From contig CANIJN010000005.1 in the NCBI GenBank assembly GCA_947467625.1, positions 1 through 56,912 on the forward strand: a DNA stretch of 56,912 bases, in the 5' to 3' direction. This DNA is from Opitutia bacterium. Its GTDB lineage: Bacteria > Verrucomicrobiota > Verrucomicrobiia > Opitutales > Opitutaceae. Numbering within the stretch: position 1 is the stretch's first letter; every line of letters begins with the position of its first letter. This document shows positions 17,249-26,002 of this stretch, piece after piece. The notes below the pieces were generated by a model that did not search any database, had not been told where the DNA came from, and was given only the letters and a program-made list of their open reading frames with translations. Position numbers and translations under genes: made by a program.

Positions 17249-17467
17249 CGGGGGATGATTTCAACGATGCGGGTGGGCGGATGGGGAGCCAGCGCGAAAG
17301 TGGCGGGGCGCGACGCAGGAGGTGGCGCGAAAGTTCCCGCACGGGGTCGGCGCTTCGGAACTAAAGTTGCCAAGCAACACGGAAGGAACTCTCGTCGCGC
17401 TATGAACGTTGCCGGCAATGTGAACGAAGACCTGGCCTGGCTCCCTATGGGGAGTCTTGGACGATGC

Positions 17468-17473
17468 GGAGGT
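17468..17473 (+). promoter_or_regulatory. Shine-Dalgarno site fixing the kinase start
   Basis: GGAGGT lies 7 nt before GTG 17481. It is one of the few strong ribosome-binding sites in the window and argues for that GTG over the TTG eight codons upstream. Confidence 0.6.
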
Positions 17474-17480
17474 CAGGCGC

Positions 17481-19589
17481 GTGGTTGACCGTGGGAAGTA
17501 TTCGGGGCGATGGAGAGCGGGCCGTTTCTCTCTCCTGTGGTTTTGGGCGGCTTGGGCGGTGGCTGCACTCGGCGCCGACGCGGTGGAGCCGGTGCTCACG
17601 AGTGTCGCGGAAATAAAATTGCTGACCCCACAGGAGGCGGGGAAGGGACGGTCCGTGCGGTTGCGAGGTGTTATCACGGTTTGGCTGGGCAGCCGAAACG
17701 GCTCGTTTTTGCAGGATGAAACAGGTGGGGTTTTTATCGCGATGCGGCAGGGCGGCACGACGTTTGTGCGTGTCGGGGATTGGGTGGAATGCCGGGGCCG
17801 CACGGCACCGGGCGGCTACGCGCCGATGGTGCAGTTGGAGCAGTTTGACTACCTTGGGCGGAAGGAGATTCCCACTCCCGTGGCGATGAGTTTGGGCGAG
17901 TTCTCCACCGGTCGACACGACGGAGAGTGGGTGGAAACGCGAGGAATTGTGCGGAGCGTGATTCAGTCCAATCTGGACGCGCGGCCGGAGCTGCAAGTCG
18001 CCTTGGGTCAGGAGCGACTCCGCGTTCCAATCTACGATGTGCAAAGCGAGGTGCCCGAGAACTTGGTGGATGCGGAAGTGCGACTGTTTGGGACCGCCAG
18101 CGGCTACTTTAATCAGGATCGGCAACTTTTGATGCCGGCGCTGAGAGTGTCTGACTGGAGCCAGGTGGTCGTCACACGGCCCGCGTCGGGAGATCCGTTT
18201 GCGTCCGACCTGCGCTCGACAACGAGCCTGTTTCGCTATGCACCCGGCGATCGCTGGGACCATCGCTGCAAGCTCAAGGGCGTGGTGACACATGCTATCC
18301 CCGGAAAAGTTTTGTTTATCCGTGACGATGACGGCGCCCTCTATGTCGAGACGACGCAAGCCACTCCGCTGAAACCGGGCGATGTGGTGGAAGTGGCCGG
18401 ATTCCCCGCCATCGGATTGGGGACAACCTATCTCCAAGATTCGGTGTTTCGCGTCGTGGGTTCTGCGGCGGCCCCCGCGCCCGTGGCTGCAAATCCGGAG
18501 ATGATCGTGCAGGGCAAGGTCCGTCCCAGCGAGTTGGTCGCGATCGAGGGTGTGCTCGTGGAAACGACGCGGCTGCGCGACCGCTGGATGCTCACGTTGA
18601 AGGCGGCGGAGCACACTTTTGATGTCGATTTGGACGCGTCGCCTACCGGCGCCGCGGCGACCTGGCCCGAACGTGACAGCCGGCTGCGAGTCGTCGGAGT
18701 CGTCTGGAACGAACGAGTTGATTCCCGAAGCCGCAACATTGTGCCCGAGTCGTTTCGCGTGCTGCTGCGCTCGGCGGCGGATATCACAGTAATCGAGCGG
18801 GCCTCGTGGTGGACGGATGCGCGGTTGGAAAGAGTCATTGGGACGCTGCTCATTGTGATGGTGGCGGCCTTGGGCTGGATCTGGCTGTTGCGGCGGCGGG
18901 TGGACGCACAGACCGCGACCATCGCCGAGAAGGTGGCGCGCGAAGCCGTCGCCGAGGAGCGCGCCCGGACAGCGTGCGAAATCCACGACACCGTCGCACA
19001 GGGATTCATGGCGCTCGGCTTTCAATTGGAAGCGCTCTCTTCGGAATTGCGGGAGGCCAGCCCGCCCGTGCGGCAGCAGTTGGATCGGACGATGAAAATG
19101 CTGCGCCACAGTCACGAGGAGGCGCGGCACTCGTTGAAGCAAATGCGCGGCCGCTCGGAAGAAACCAAAGGGCTTTCGCCGGCTCTGCGGGAAGCGATGG
19201 AGCGCGGCATCGCGAACTTCACCCCCGAGCATTTTCGCTATCTGGAGAAAGGCACGCCGTTCCCGCTCCCGGAACTCGCCGAACACAACATTCTGCGCAT
19301 CGCGCAGGAAGCCGCCGCCAACGCGGCGAAGCACGCGTCCGCGCGCAATCTCGAGGTGGAACTGAGCTTCGAGGCGGACGGGACGCGCGTGCGGATCGCG
19401 GACGATGGTTGCGGCTTCGAGTTGCGGCCGACCGCGGACTTGGCCTCCGGCGACCACTTCGGCCTCCAGATCATGCACGAGCGAGCGCAGCGGATCGGAG
19501 CCAGTCTGAAAATTCGTTCTCAGCCCGGCGCGGGCACGGAGGTCATTTTATTTCTCCCGCGAGTTGCCGCTCAACGGCAGACTGCTTGA
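17481..19589 (+). CDS. Sensor histidine kinase (HisKA_3 type) with OB-like periplasmic region
   Basis: With start GTG 17481 the protein has 702 residues. A membrane anchor or signal (FSLLWFWAAWAVAALGA) precedes a periplasmic region of about 410 residues with repeated OB-fold-like patterns: SVRLRGVITVW...GSFLQDETGGVFI...GDWVECRG, then CKLKGVVTHA...VLFIRDDDGALYV...GDVVEVAGF, then VAIEGVLVET. A transmembrane helix at about 455-471 (IGTLLIVMVAALGWIWLL) leads to a NarL/DegS-type dimerisation domain (ACEIHDTVAQG, phospho-acceptor His502). The ATPase domain follows (NILRIAQEAAANAAKH, DDGCGFE). It should phosphorylate the response regulator 20 bp downstream in answer to a periplasmic signal. TonB receptor 2 comes next, a likely target. 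Confidence 0.9.
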   Translation: MVDRGKYSGRWRAGRFSLLWFWAAWAVAALGADAVEPVLTSVAEIKLLTPQEAGKGRSVRLRGVITVWLGSRNGSFLQDETGGVFIAMRQGGTTFVRVGDWVECRGRTAPGGYAPMVQLEQFDYLGRKEIPTPVAMSLGEFSTGRHDGEWVETRGIVRSVIQSNLDARPELQVALGQERLRVPIYDVQSEVPENLVDAEVRLFGTASGYFNQDRQLLMPALRVSDWSQVVVTRPASGDPFASDLRSTTSLFRYAPGDRWDHRCKLKGVVTHAIPGKVLFIRDDDGALYVETTQATPLKPGDVVEVAGFPAIGLGTTYLQDSVFRVVGSAAAPAPVAANPEMIVQGKVRPSELVAIEGVLVETTRLRDRWMLTLKAAEHTFDVDLDASPTGAAATWPERDSRLRVVGVVWNERVDSRSRNIVPESFRVLLRSAADITVIERASWWTDARLERVIGTLLIVMVAALGWIWLLRRRVDAQTATIAEKVAREAVAEERARTACEIHDTVAQGFMALGFQLEALSSELREASPPVRQQLDRTMKMLRHSHEEARHSLKQMRGRSEETKGLSPALREAMERGIANFTPEHFRYLEKGTPFPLPELAEHNILRIAQEAAANAAKHASARNLEVELSFEADGTRVRIADDGCGFELRPTADLASGDHFGLQIMHERAQRIGASLKIRSQPGAGTEVILFLPRVAAQRQTA

Positions 19590-19609
19590 TTCATCGAGAC
19601 CGAAGGAAA

Positions 19610-20239
19610 ATGACTACAGCCCCCATTCGTATCCTGCTCGTCGACGACCACCTCATGGTTCGGCTGGGCCTCGCCAGTATGCTCGGCCGGGAGCGCGATC
19701 TGCAGGTGGTGGCCGAGGCCAGTTCCGGGGCCGAAGCGATCAAGCAGTGCGAGGTTCATCGCCCGGACGTCGTGTTGATGGATATTCGCCTGCCTGACAT
19801 GAGCGGGATCGAGGCCACTGCGGTCATCGTGAAGCAGCGTCCCGAAATCAAAGTCGTCATGCTGACGACCTATGAGGGCGACGAAGATGTCTTTCAGGCG
19901 ATCAAGGCGGGCGCCAAAGCGTATTTTACGAAGTCAGTGGCCGGGCCCGAACTGGTGCAGGCGATCCGGGCGGTCCACGGTGGACAGTTTTGTCTTCCTC
20001 CGGATATCGCCGGGAAGTTGGCGCAGCGCTATTCGCTACCGGAGCTCACGCCCCGCGAGCGCGAAATCCTCGAGCGCATCGCCGGCGGACGCAGCAACAA
20101 GGAAATCGCCGCGCTGCTCAATCTGGCGGAAAACACCGTCAAGAATCACGTGCACGTCATTTTGGAAAAGCTCGGCGTGCAGGACCGCACCCAAGCGGTC
20201 ACGAACGCCATCAAGCGCGGCATTCTGCACATCGGGTAG
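19610..20239 (+). CDS. LuxR/NarL-family response regulator
   Basis: The start is ATG 19610, preceded by the purine-rich GAAGGA; the open frame upstream overlaps the kinase gene and is not coding. The 209-residue protein has a receiver domain (RILLVDDHLMVR at 8-19, phospho-acceptor Asp58 in VVLMDIRLPD, and FTKS near 105) and a C-terminal LuxR helix-turn-helix (LTPREREILERIAGGRSNKEIA, NTVKNHVHVILEKLGV). Phosphorylation by the preceding kinase should promote dimerisation and DNA binding. TonB receptor 2 and its four downstream genes begin 162 bp later on the same strand and are the obvious candidate regulon. Confidence 0.95.
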   Translation: MTTAPIRILLVDDHLMVRLGLASMLGRERDLQVVAEASSGAEAIKQCEVHRPDVVLMDIRLPDMSGIEATAVIVKQRPEIKVVMLTTYEGDEDVFQAIKAGAKAYFTKSVAGPELVQAIRAVHGGQFCLPPDIAGKLAQRYSLPELTPREREILERIAGGRSNKEIAALLNLAENTVKNHVHVILEKLGVQDRTQAVTNAIKRGILHIG

Positions 20240-20401
20240 TCGGGCAGGTCGGGGTGGTATCCGAAAGGACTAGTTCGGCTTGGTCCGAATGAGGCGAGGG
20301 GGTGCATTGCAAGATCAGGACGGGGGTGGCGTCTATGGTTTTATCCCAGCGAGAGCCCCTTTTCCCGCAGGTAGCCTGCGACCTCGTCAACGATCCATCC
20401 T

Positions 20402-23176
20402 ATGAACCCCAATAAAACTTGTGCCTGCCGGATCTCCCTCCTGCTGGGCCTGACAGTGTCTCATTTGGCCGCGCAGACAGCGCCGGCCGTGCCAACCGAA
20501 ACCATCGAGCTGAGTCCGTTTGTTATCACCACGGATAAAGACGTAGGCTACCTCGCAGCCAACACGCTTTCAGGCAGTCGACTGAACACGAAGCTTTACG
20601 ACACGTCGGCTTCGATTTCCGAGATGACTCAGGAATTTCTCATTGATATCGGAGCGAATGACACGATGGCGGCGGTGGACTACGCGCTCGGATTTGAATC
20701 CGACCGAGCCGGCGCGACCGACAACATATCGCAGTTCAACTCCCAGAATGTGGTGGCGCGCGGGGTGGGTCGCAGCGGCACGGTCGCGCGCGACTTCTTT
20801 TCGTGGAACCTCAGTTCCGATTCCTTCAGCACGGAACGCTTGAGTCTGAGTCGTGGGCCCAATTCGGTGCTCTACGGTATCGGCAATGCGGGCGGCATTA
20901 TCAACAGCACGTCGAAACGCGCCAACTTCCGCCGTGCGACCGAGGTGAATCTCAAGGTGGACGCCGACAACAGTTGGCGCTTTCACATCGACCACAATCA
21001 ACCGTTGGGGAGCAAACTCGCCCTGCGCGTAAATGTGCTGGCGGATGACATGCGCACTTGGCGGGAACTCGAATACACGAAAGACCAGCGGGCCCAACTC
21101 GCCGGCACGTGGCGGCCGTTCAAACGCACGGAAATCCGGGCTGACTATGAACGTGGACGGCAGGATCGGCTCATCGGGCTGCGGTTTTCCGCCCGCGACT
21201 ATTTTCTCCAATGGGCGGATGCCGGCTCGCCGGCCTACGACCGGGCGATCAACGGCAATACCTATCCGACCGGCACGGTGGCTTGGAGCACGGTGCCGCG
21301 TTTGGGATATAACGGCGACGATAACCAATGGTTCAACTATCAGCGCTTTGCCCGGACGCGTGGTCGCGACGGCTTGACGAGCGATGGTGTCAAATTGGCG
21401 AATGAAACCTATCTGCCGTTTTCTGCGGTGATCGGCGGTCCGGCATCGACTTCGAACAACGCCTACTGGACGGGTTCGGTTTTTCTCCAGCAGGAGCTGA
21501 GCAAGAACCTCTATGTCGAACTGGCCGTGAACAAACAATACAGTGAACGCACCGTGCTCCGGGGCGTGTCGCAGAATTTCATGGGACTGATGCAGGATCC
21601 CAACAAGACCCTCCCCAACGGAGCGGCCAACCCGCGCTACGGGCAATTCTTCATGGAGGGGCAGGCACTGAAAAACATCGCGACCGGCAATACCCTGAAC
21701 AAGCGGGCGTCGCTGACCTACGAGTTCGATTTGAAAAACAAATGGCTCGGGCGCCACCGTTGGCTGGCTCTGGCCACGAGTGAAAACTCGGACAATCTCG
21801 TCAAGCAGTTGAACGAGGCAAATCTCACGCCGTTGAGTCCGACGTTGCCCGCTCTGACCAATGCCCAGAACACGATCAACCGCCGCACCTATCTGAATTT
21901 CAACGGTGGCAATCGTTACTTCAATCAGGATCCCTTCCGCACGGTCCAGGCGCCGATTCCGTTCACGGACTCGGTCAACGGTTTGGCGGGCACGATTACC
22001 CCGGGCTTTTTCGTCAGCAGTCTGACCCCCTCCACATCGGTCAACGATGCGATGATGATCGCCGGTCAGAGCACCTTTTTGAATGATCGGCTGTCCTTCA
22101 CCTATGGCCTCCGCCACGACAAAGCGGACCGGCAGAACAGTTTCCTCGTGCGCAACCCCACGACGCAGGAGGTGACTGGCGCGACCTTGACGCCGACTTC
22201 CACTTACAGCGGCAACACGCAGACGCTCGGGTCGGTCGTTCATCTCACCCCGTGGGTTTCTGTCTATGGCAACCGCTCGCAAAACTTTACGCCGCAGTCG
22301 GCATTGGACGTCTCGGGCGAAAACATCGGCAACGTGCAGGGCAAAGGTAAGGACTACGGGCTCAAGTTCAGGCTCGGCGACAATCGGCTTTATGCCCGGG
22401 TAGGCTACTACACGTCGTCGGCCGTGGGAACCGTTGCCCGGAATTCCGCGGTTATATTCAATATCCAAAACATCTGGTTGGCGATTGAGGGAGCCAGCGG
22501 ACCGCACGCGGTCAAATTTACGGGCAGTCCGGGCAACAACACCGATACCCAGGATTTCAACGTGGAAGGCTATGAGTGCGAGGTGACGGCGAATCCGTTC
22601 AAGGGCCTGGCGCTCACGCTCAACTATGCGACGCTGAATGGTAAGACGAGCAATCTCTACCCGAACAGCCGGGCCCACGTGGCCGCAAACCGTGCGCTCT
22701 GGGCTGCGAACAGCAGCCTGCCGCTGACGACCGGCGGCGGTGGCACGGTAGGCGGCACCTTGGCCGCGATCGATGCGCTGCAGGTTCAGGATAATTTGCA
22801 GAACAGCCGGGAAGGCGCGGGTAACTATCGCGATTCATTCAACGCGTTTGGGCGCTACGAATTTCAATCACCGAAGCTGAAGGGTTGGAGTGTGGGCGCC
22901 GGAACCCGTTTCCGAACGGGCCGCGTGCTCGGCTATAACGCCAGCGCACAACCCATTCGCGCGCCAAAGCTGTTCATGGCCGACGCCAACCTCGCCTATC
23001 GGCGCCCGATCTGGAACAAGCAGGTAAATATGCGGCTGCAGGTGAATATCCAAAACCTCTTCGACAATCAGGATCTGATCTGGGCTTCGATTGATCCCGT
23101 GACCTACGTGAAAAATGACTACACCCTTTTCACGCCTCGCCAAATTACTCTCTCCGCCAGTTTCCAGTTTCGATGA
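20402..23176 (+). CDS. TonB-dependent outer-membrane receptor 2
   Basis: The 924-residue protein has a signal peptide (ISLLLGLTVSHLAAQ), then IELSPF at 35-40 as a possible TonB box. The plug follows (SGSRLNTKLYDTSASISEMTQEFLID, RGPNSVLYGIGNAGGIINSTSKR) and then the barrel. It ends QITLSASFQFR, with the terminal aromatic one position from the end. The gene lies 162 bp behind a two-component system and 94 bp ahead of four closely packed secreted-protein genes. The gap before it contains a small hairpin (CGCAGG-TAG-CCTGCG, 20366-20380) that could be a regulator site. The ligand is unknown; the context suggests an oligosaccharide or other degradation product. Confidence 0.93.
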   Translation: MNPNKTCACRISLLLGLTVSHLAAQTAPAVPTETIELSPFVITTDKDVGYLAANTLSGSRLNTKLYDTSASISEMTQEFLIDIGANDTMAAVDYALGFESDRAGATDNISQFNSQNVVARGVGRSGTVARDFFSWNLSSDSFSTERLSLSRGPNSVLYGIGNAGGIINSTSKRANFRRATEVNLKVDADNSWRFHIDHNQPLGSKLALRVNVLADDMRTWRELEYTKDQRAQLAGTWRPFKRTEIRADYERGRQDRLIGLRFSARDYFLQWADAGSPAYDRAINGNTYPTGTVAWSTVPRLGYNGDDNQWFNYQRFARTRGRDGLTSDGVKLANETYLPFSAVIGGPASTSNNAYWTGSVFLQQELSKNLYVELAVNKQYSERTVLRGVSQNFMGLMQDPNKTLPNGAANPRYGQFFMEGQALKNIATGNTLNKRASLTYEFDLKNKWLGRHRWLALATSENSDNLVKQLNEANLTPLSPTLPALTNAQNTINRRTYLNFNGGNRYFNQDPFRTVQAPIPFTDSVNGLAGTITPGFFVSSLTPSTSVNDAMMIAGQSTFLNDRLSFTYGLRHDKADRQNSFLVRNPTTQEVTGATLTPTSTYSGNTQTLGSVVHLTPWVSVYGNRSQNFTPQSALDVSGENIGNVQGKGKDYGLKFRLGDNRLYARVGYYTSSAVGTVARNSAVIFNIQNIWLAIEGASGPHAVKFTGSPGNNTDTQDFNVEGYECEVTANPFKGLALTLNYATLNGKTSNLYPNSRAHVAANRALWAANSSLPLTTGGGGTVGGTLAAIDALQVQDNLQNSREGAGNYRDSFNAFGRYEFQSPKLKGWSVGAGTRFRTGRVLGYNASAQPIRAPKLFMADANLAYRRPIWNKQVNMRLQVNIQNLFDNQDLIWASIDPVTYVKNDYTLFTPRQITLSASFQFR

Positions 23177-23270
23177 GTGCACGGTGCGATGCAGTGCGTG
23201 GGCCGGCCACGCTCGTTGAGACTTCCCGGCCGGGCGCAAGATCGGTAAACTTTCGTTCTTAAATCCTCCC

Positions 23271-24020
23271 ATGAAAATCCATTCATTCTGTTCCGTTCTC
23301 CTTCTGCTTAGCTTCGCCTCTGCGGCTGCGCTTGGTCGCGCGGCCGACTCCTCCGCGAAATTGCCACCACCTTGGCAGAATCAAGATATCGGTAGCGGGC
23401 GGGTCGGCACAGAAGTCCCGCCGGTGCCGGTCGAGAAGTTTGGCAAGAACGCCCTGTTTGGAAAAGGTGCGCAGATCGCCGGCAACGCAAAGCACGCCGA
23501 CGGCGTGTTCACGTTGCAGGGCACGATGGATATCTGGGGACCGATGGACGGAGGCCAAGTCGTCTGGCAAAAGGTGCAGGGCGACATCGAGATCGTCGCC
23601 CGTGTCACGAGCATGGATAATCCCGGAAAGAATGCCCACGCGAAGGCCGGCCTTTGTATTCGCGAATCGCTCGAAGGAGCGGCGCGGAGCGTGACGCAGT
23701 GCATCACGCCCGTCGACGGCTCGCAGTTTTTGTATCGCGCCGCGAAAGCCGAGAAGACCGATCGCGTTCGACCCGACCCCGCCGCGCCGAAGCCCAGCGT
23801 GCCCAAGGAAAAATTCCCCTGCTGGCTCAAGCTCGTGCGAAAAGGCAATGTCTTCACCGGCTACGAATCCCTCGATGGCGAAACCTGGTGGCACACCGGC
23901 ACAATCACCCTCGATTTGAAGGCGGATGCCTTGGTGTGCCTCACGACGTCGTCGCATACCACCAACACTCTGACCACGGCGGTGTTCGATCACGTCACGC
24001 TGAGCGCGAAGTCCAAATGA
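23271..24020 (+). CDS. Secreted DUF1349-like beta-sandwich protein
   Basis: The 249-residue protein has a signal peptide (residues 4-24) and a beta-sandwich resembling DUF1349/concanavalin-like domains: FTLQGTMDIWG, VQGDIEIVARVTSMD, HAKAGLCIRESL, CWLKLVRKGNVFTGYESLDGETW and VCLTTSSHTTNTLTTAVFDHV. Such modules usually bind carbohydrate rather than cleave it, and no catalytic residues can be singled out. Its stop codon overlaps the next start (ATGA at 24017-24020), so translation of the two is coupled. It is the first gene behind TonB receptor 2. Confidence 0.75.
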   Translation: MKIHSFCSVLLLLSFASAAALGRAADSSAKLPPPWQNQDIGSGRVGTEVPPVPVEKFGKNALFGKGAQIAGNAKHADGVFTLQGTMDIWGPMDGGQVVWQKVQGDIEIVARVTSMDNPGKNAHAKAGLCIRESLEGAARSVTQCITPVDGSQFLYRAAKAEKTDRVRPDPAAPKPSVPKEKFPCWLKLVRKGNVFTGYESLDGETWWHTGTITLDLKADALVCLTTSSHTTNTLTTAVFDHVTLSAKSK

Positions 24021-25027
24021 GGCGCGCCATGCATGCCACACTCGGCGGAAAACTCATAACCGCTACCGTCCTGTTGGCAGCGATTGCCCTCACCCCGGCC
24101 ATGGCCCAAGGCAAAGCCAAGGCTACCGCCCAACCCGGGCAACTGGGTCGGGTGATGACCATCGGGATCGACGGGTCCGATCCGCGGCTGGTTTGTGAAG
24201 CGGAAGGAATTCAGGCGCCCAACTGGACGCCCGACGGGAAATGGCTCGTCTGCAACGGCATCATCGCGGGGAGCAAGGTGCTGCTCCGAGTCGCCGCCGA
24301 CGGCAGCACCCAGCCGGAGTTGATTCCGACCGGCACGATGAAGGTGGCGAGCAACGACCATGTGCTTTCGCCCGACGGGAAGACGATCTACTTCACCGTG
24401 AACCCGCATCTCTACGCGGTGCCGTTCGCGGGCGGCACACCCCGGCGCATTTCCAACGAGCACCCGGCTGCGACGGCGTTCAAATATTTCCTTCACGGTG
24501 TTTCGCCCGACAACAAGACACTTGCCTACGTCGGTGTGAGTGCCGTCGGCGACGATGCGTGGGGGCGGGCTGACATCTTCACGATACCTGTCGCCGGCGG
24601 CCCGGATACGCGACTGACGGACACACCGGCGCCCGATGACGGCCCCGAGTATTCGCCCGATGGTAAGTGGATTTACTTCAACTCCGAATTAAACGCGAAG
24701 GTGCCCGGCCATTCGCAGTGCTACCGCATGAAGTCCGACGGCAGCGGCATCGAACAACTTACCCACGATGAGCGGGTGAACTGGTTTCCGCACATCTCGC
24801 CGGACGGGAAGTGGATCGTCTATCTCAGCTATCCGCCCGGCACGTTGAAGCACCCGGCCAACAAGGCGGTCATTCTTCGACGCATGCGACCTGACGGCAG
24901 CGAGCAGGCCGACATCATCGCGTTCAACGGCGGCCAAGGCACCATCAACGTCAACAGCTGGGCACCCGACAGCAGGCGCTTCGCCTATGTCGACTATCCG
25001 GTTCAGCCCGCCGCGAGTTCGAAGTAG
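24017..25027 (+). CDS. Secreted six-bladed PD40/TolB-like beta-propeller
   Basis: I take ATG 24017, which overlaps the previous stop; ATG 24029 is an alternative that keeps the signal peptide (LITATVLLAAIALTPAMAQ). The 336-residue product contains six PD40 repeats: PNWTPDGKWLVCN, VLSPDGKTIYFT, GVSPDNKTLAYV, EYSPDGKWIYFN, HISPDGKWIVYL and SWAPDSRRFAYV. This makes a complete six-bladed propeller like the TolB C-terminal domain, without the TolB N-terminal domain. It is probably a periplasmic scaffold or lyase-like enzyme; oligogalacturonide lyases share the fold, but I see no proof of activity. It is the second gene of the four-gene group. Confidence 0.82.
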   Translation: MRRAMHATLGGKLITATVLLAAIALTPAMAQGKAKATAQPGQLGRVMTIGIDGSDPRLVCEAEGIQAPNWTPDGKWLVCNGIIAGSKVLLRVAADGSTQPELIPTGTMKVASNDHVLSPDGKTIYFTVNPHLYAVPFAGGTPRRISNEHPAATAFKYFLHGVSPDNKTLAYVGVSAVGDDAWGRADIFTIPVAGGPDTRLTDTPAPDDGPEYSPDGKWIYFNSELNAKVPGHSQCYRMKSDGSGIEQLTHDERVNWFPHISPDGKWIVYLSYPPGTLKHPANKAVILRRMRPDGSEQADIIAFNGGQGTINVNSWAPDSRRFAYVDYPVQPAASSK

Positions 25028-25039
25028 CTAAGCACGGAT

Positions 25040-26002
25040 ATGAAACGGCTCCAGTTGGCTGTTCGTTCGATTGCTCTCGTTTTCGTCGCTGAGCTTTCAC
25101 TCCACGCGGCGGATGCGGTGGAGCGTCCCCGTATCGTTGGCATCGCCGAGGTTTCGCTCTTTGTGCACGACCTCGAAAAATCGCGGACCTTCTACAAGGA
25201 GTTCCTCGGCTTCGATGAGCCCTACTCGCTCAAGGGTGAAAACGGCGCGGTGAGTCGGACGTGGATCAAAGTCAGTGATCGGCAAACGATTGAACTGGTC
25301 CCCGAGCAGGCTACCGGAACCGATCGGCTCAATCGTATCTCGTTACAGGTGGACGATGCCGAAGCGATGCGTCGCTACCTGGCGGCGCGCGGGATAAAGG
25401 CGCCGGACGCAATCAGCAGAGGCAAAACCGGTGACCCCAATTTTTCGGTGCGCGATCCCGACGATCACGTCGTCGCGTTTGCGCAGTCTACGCCGGATGG
25501 GTGGATGTGGCGCGAGCAGGGCAAGTTTCTACCCGAGTCGCGCGTTTCGACGCGGATTTCTCATGTGGGGTTGCTCGTCGGAGACCTCGAAGCGGGGCTG
25601 GGCTTTTATCGGGGCATCCTCGGCGGGAGGGAGACCTGGCGCGGCGGGGCCAATCCGAACGTGCTCACCTGGGTGAACGTGAAGTTGCCCGAGGGAGAGG
25701 ATTACCTCGAATTCATTCTCTATGCCGCGCTCCCGGCGCCCAACAAACGCGGTGGCACCCACCATCTCTGCCTCGAAGTTCCCGATGTTGAAAAGACCAA
25801 GGCTACGCTGATGGCGCGAGCCGCGCGCATTGGCTACACACGAGAAATCGAAATCAAAACGGGCGTCAATCGTCGCCGCCAGATCAACCTCTTCGATCCC
25901 GATGGCACGCGTGTCGAGGTCATGGAGCCCAATACCGTGGACGGTAAACCCGTTCCGTCCTCGACCGCCCGGCCGCCCAGCAGCCGAGCTCCTGCTTTGT
26001 GA
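25040..26002 (+). CDS. Secreted two-domain VOC (glyoxalase-like) protein
   Basis: The 320-residue protein has a signal peptide (SIALVFVAELSLHAA) and two vicinal-oxygen-chelate domains. The second domain (about 170-297) has the canonical metal set His175 (SHVGLLV), Glu224 (YLEFILY), His241 or His242 (HHLCLEV) and Glu293 (VEVMEP). The first (about 33-150) has serine where the first histidine would be (AEVSLFV), and ISLQV where the other is expected, so it probably lacks metal. VOC enzymes include glyoxalases, dioxygenases and epimerases; most are cytoplasmic, so secretion is unusual. The stop overlaps the next start (GTGA at 25999-26002). The activity is unknown. Confidence 0.83.
   Translation: MKRLQLAVRSIALVFVAELSLHAADAVERPRIVGIAEVSLFVHDLEKSRTFYKEFLGFDEPYSLKGENGAVSRTWIKVSDRQTIELVPEQATGTDRLNRISLQVDDAEAMRRYLAARGIKAPDAISRGKTGDPNFSVRDPDDHVVAFAQSTPDGWMWREQGKFLPESRVSTRISHVGLLVGDLEAGLGFYRGILGGRETWRGGANPNVLTWVNVKLPEGEDYLEFILYAALPAPNKRGGTHHLCLEVPDVEKTKATLMARAARIGYTREIEIKTGVNRRRQINLFDPDGTRVEVMEPNTVDGKPVPSSTARPPSSRAPAL

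Noticed and set aside
18806-19609. Upstream extension of the response regulator frame
   Set aside because: It runs through the kinase gene in another frame. The regulator domain begins exactly at ATG 19610 with a purine-rich ribosome site.
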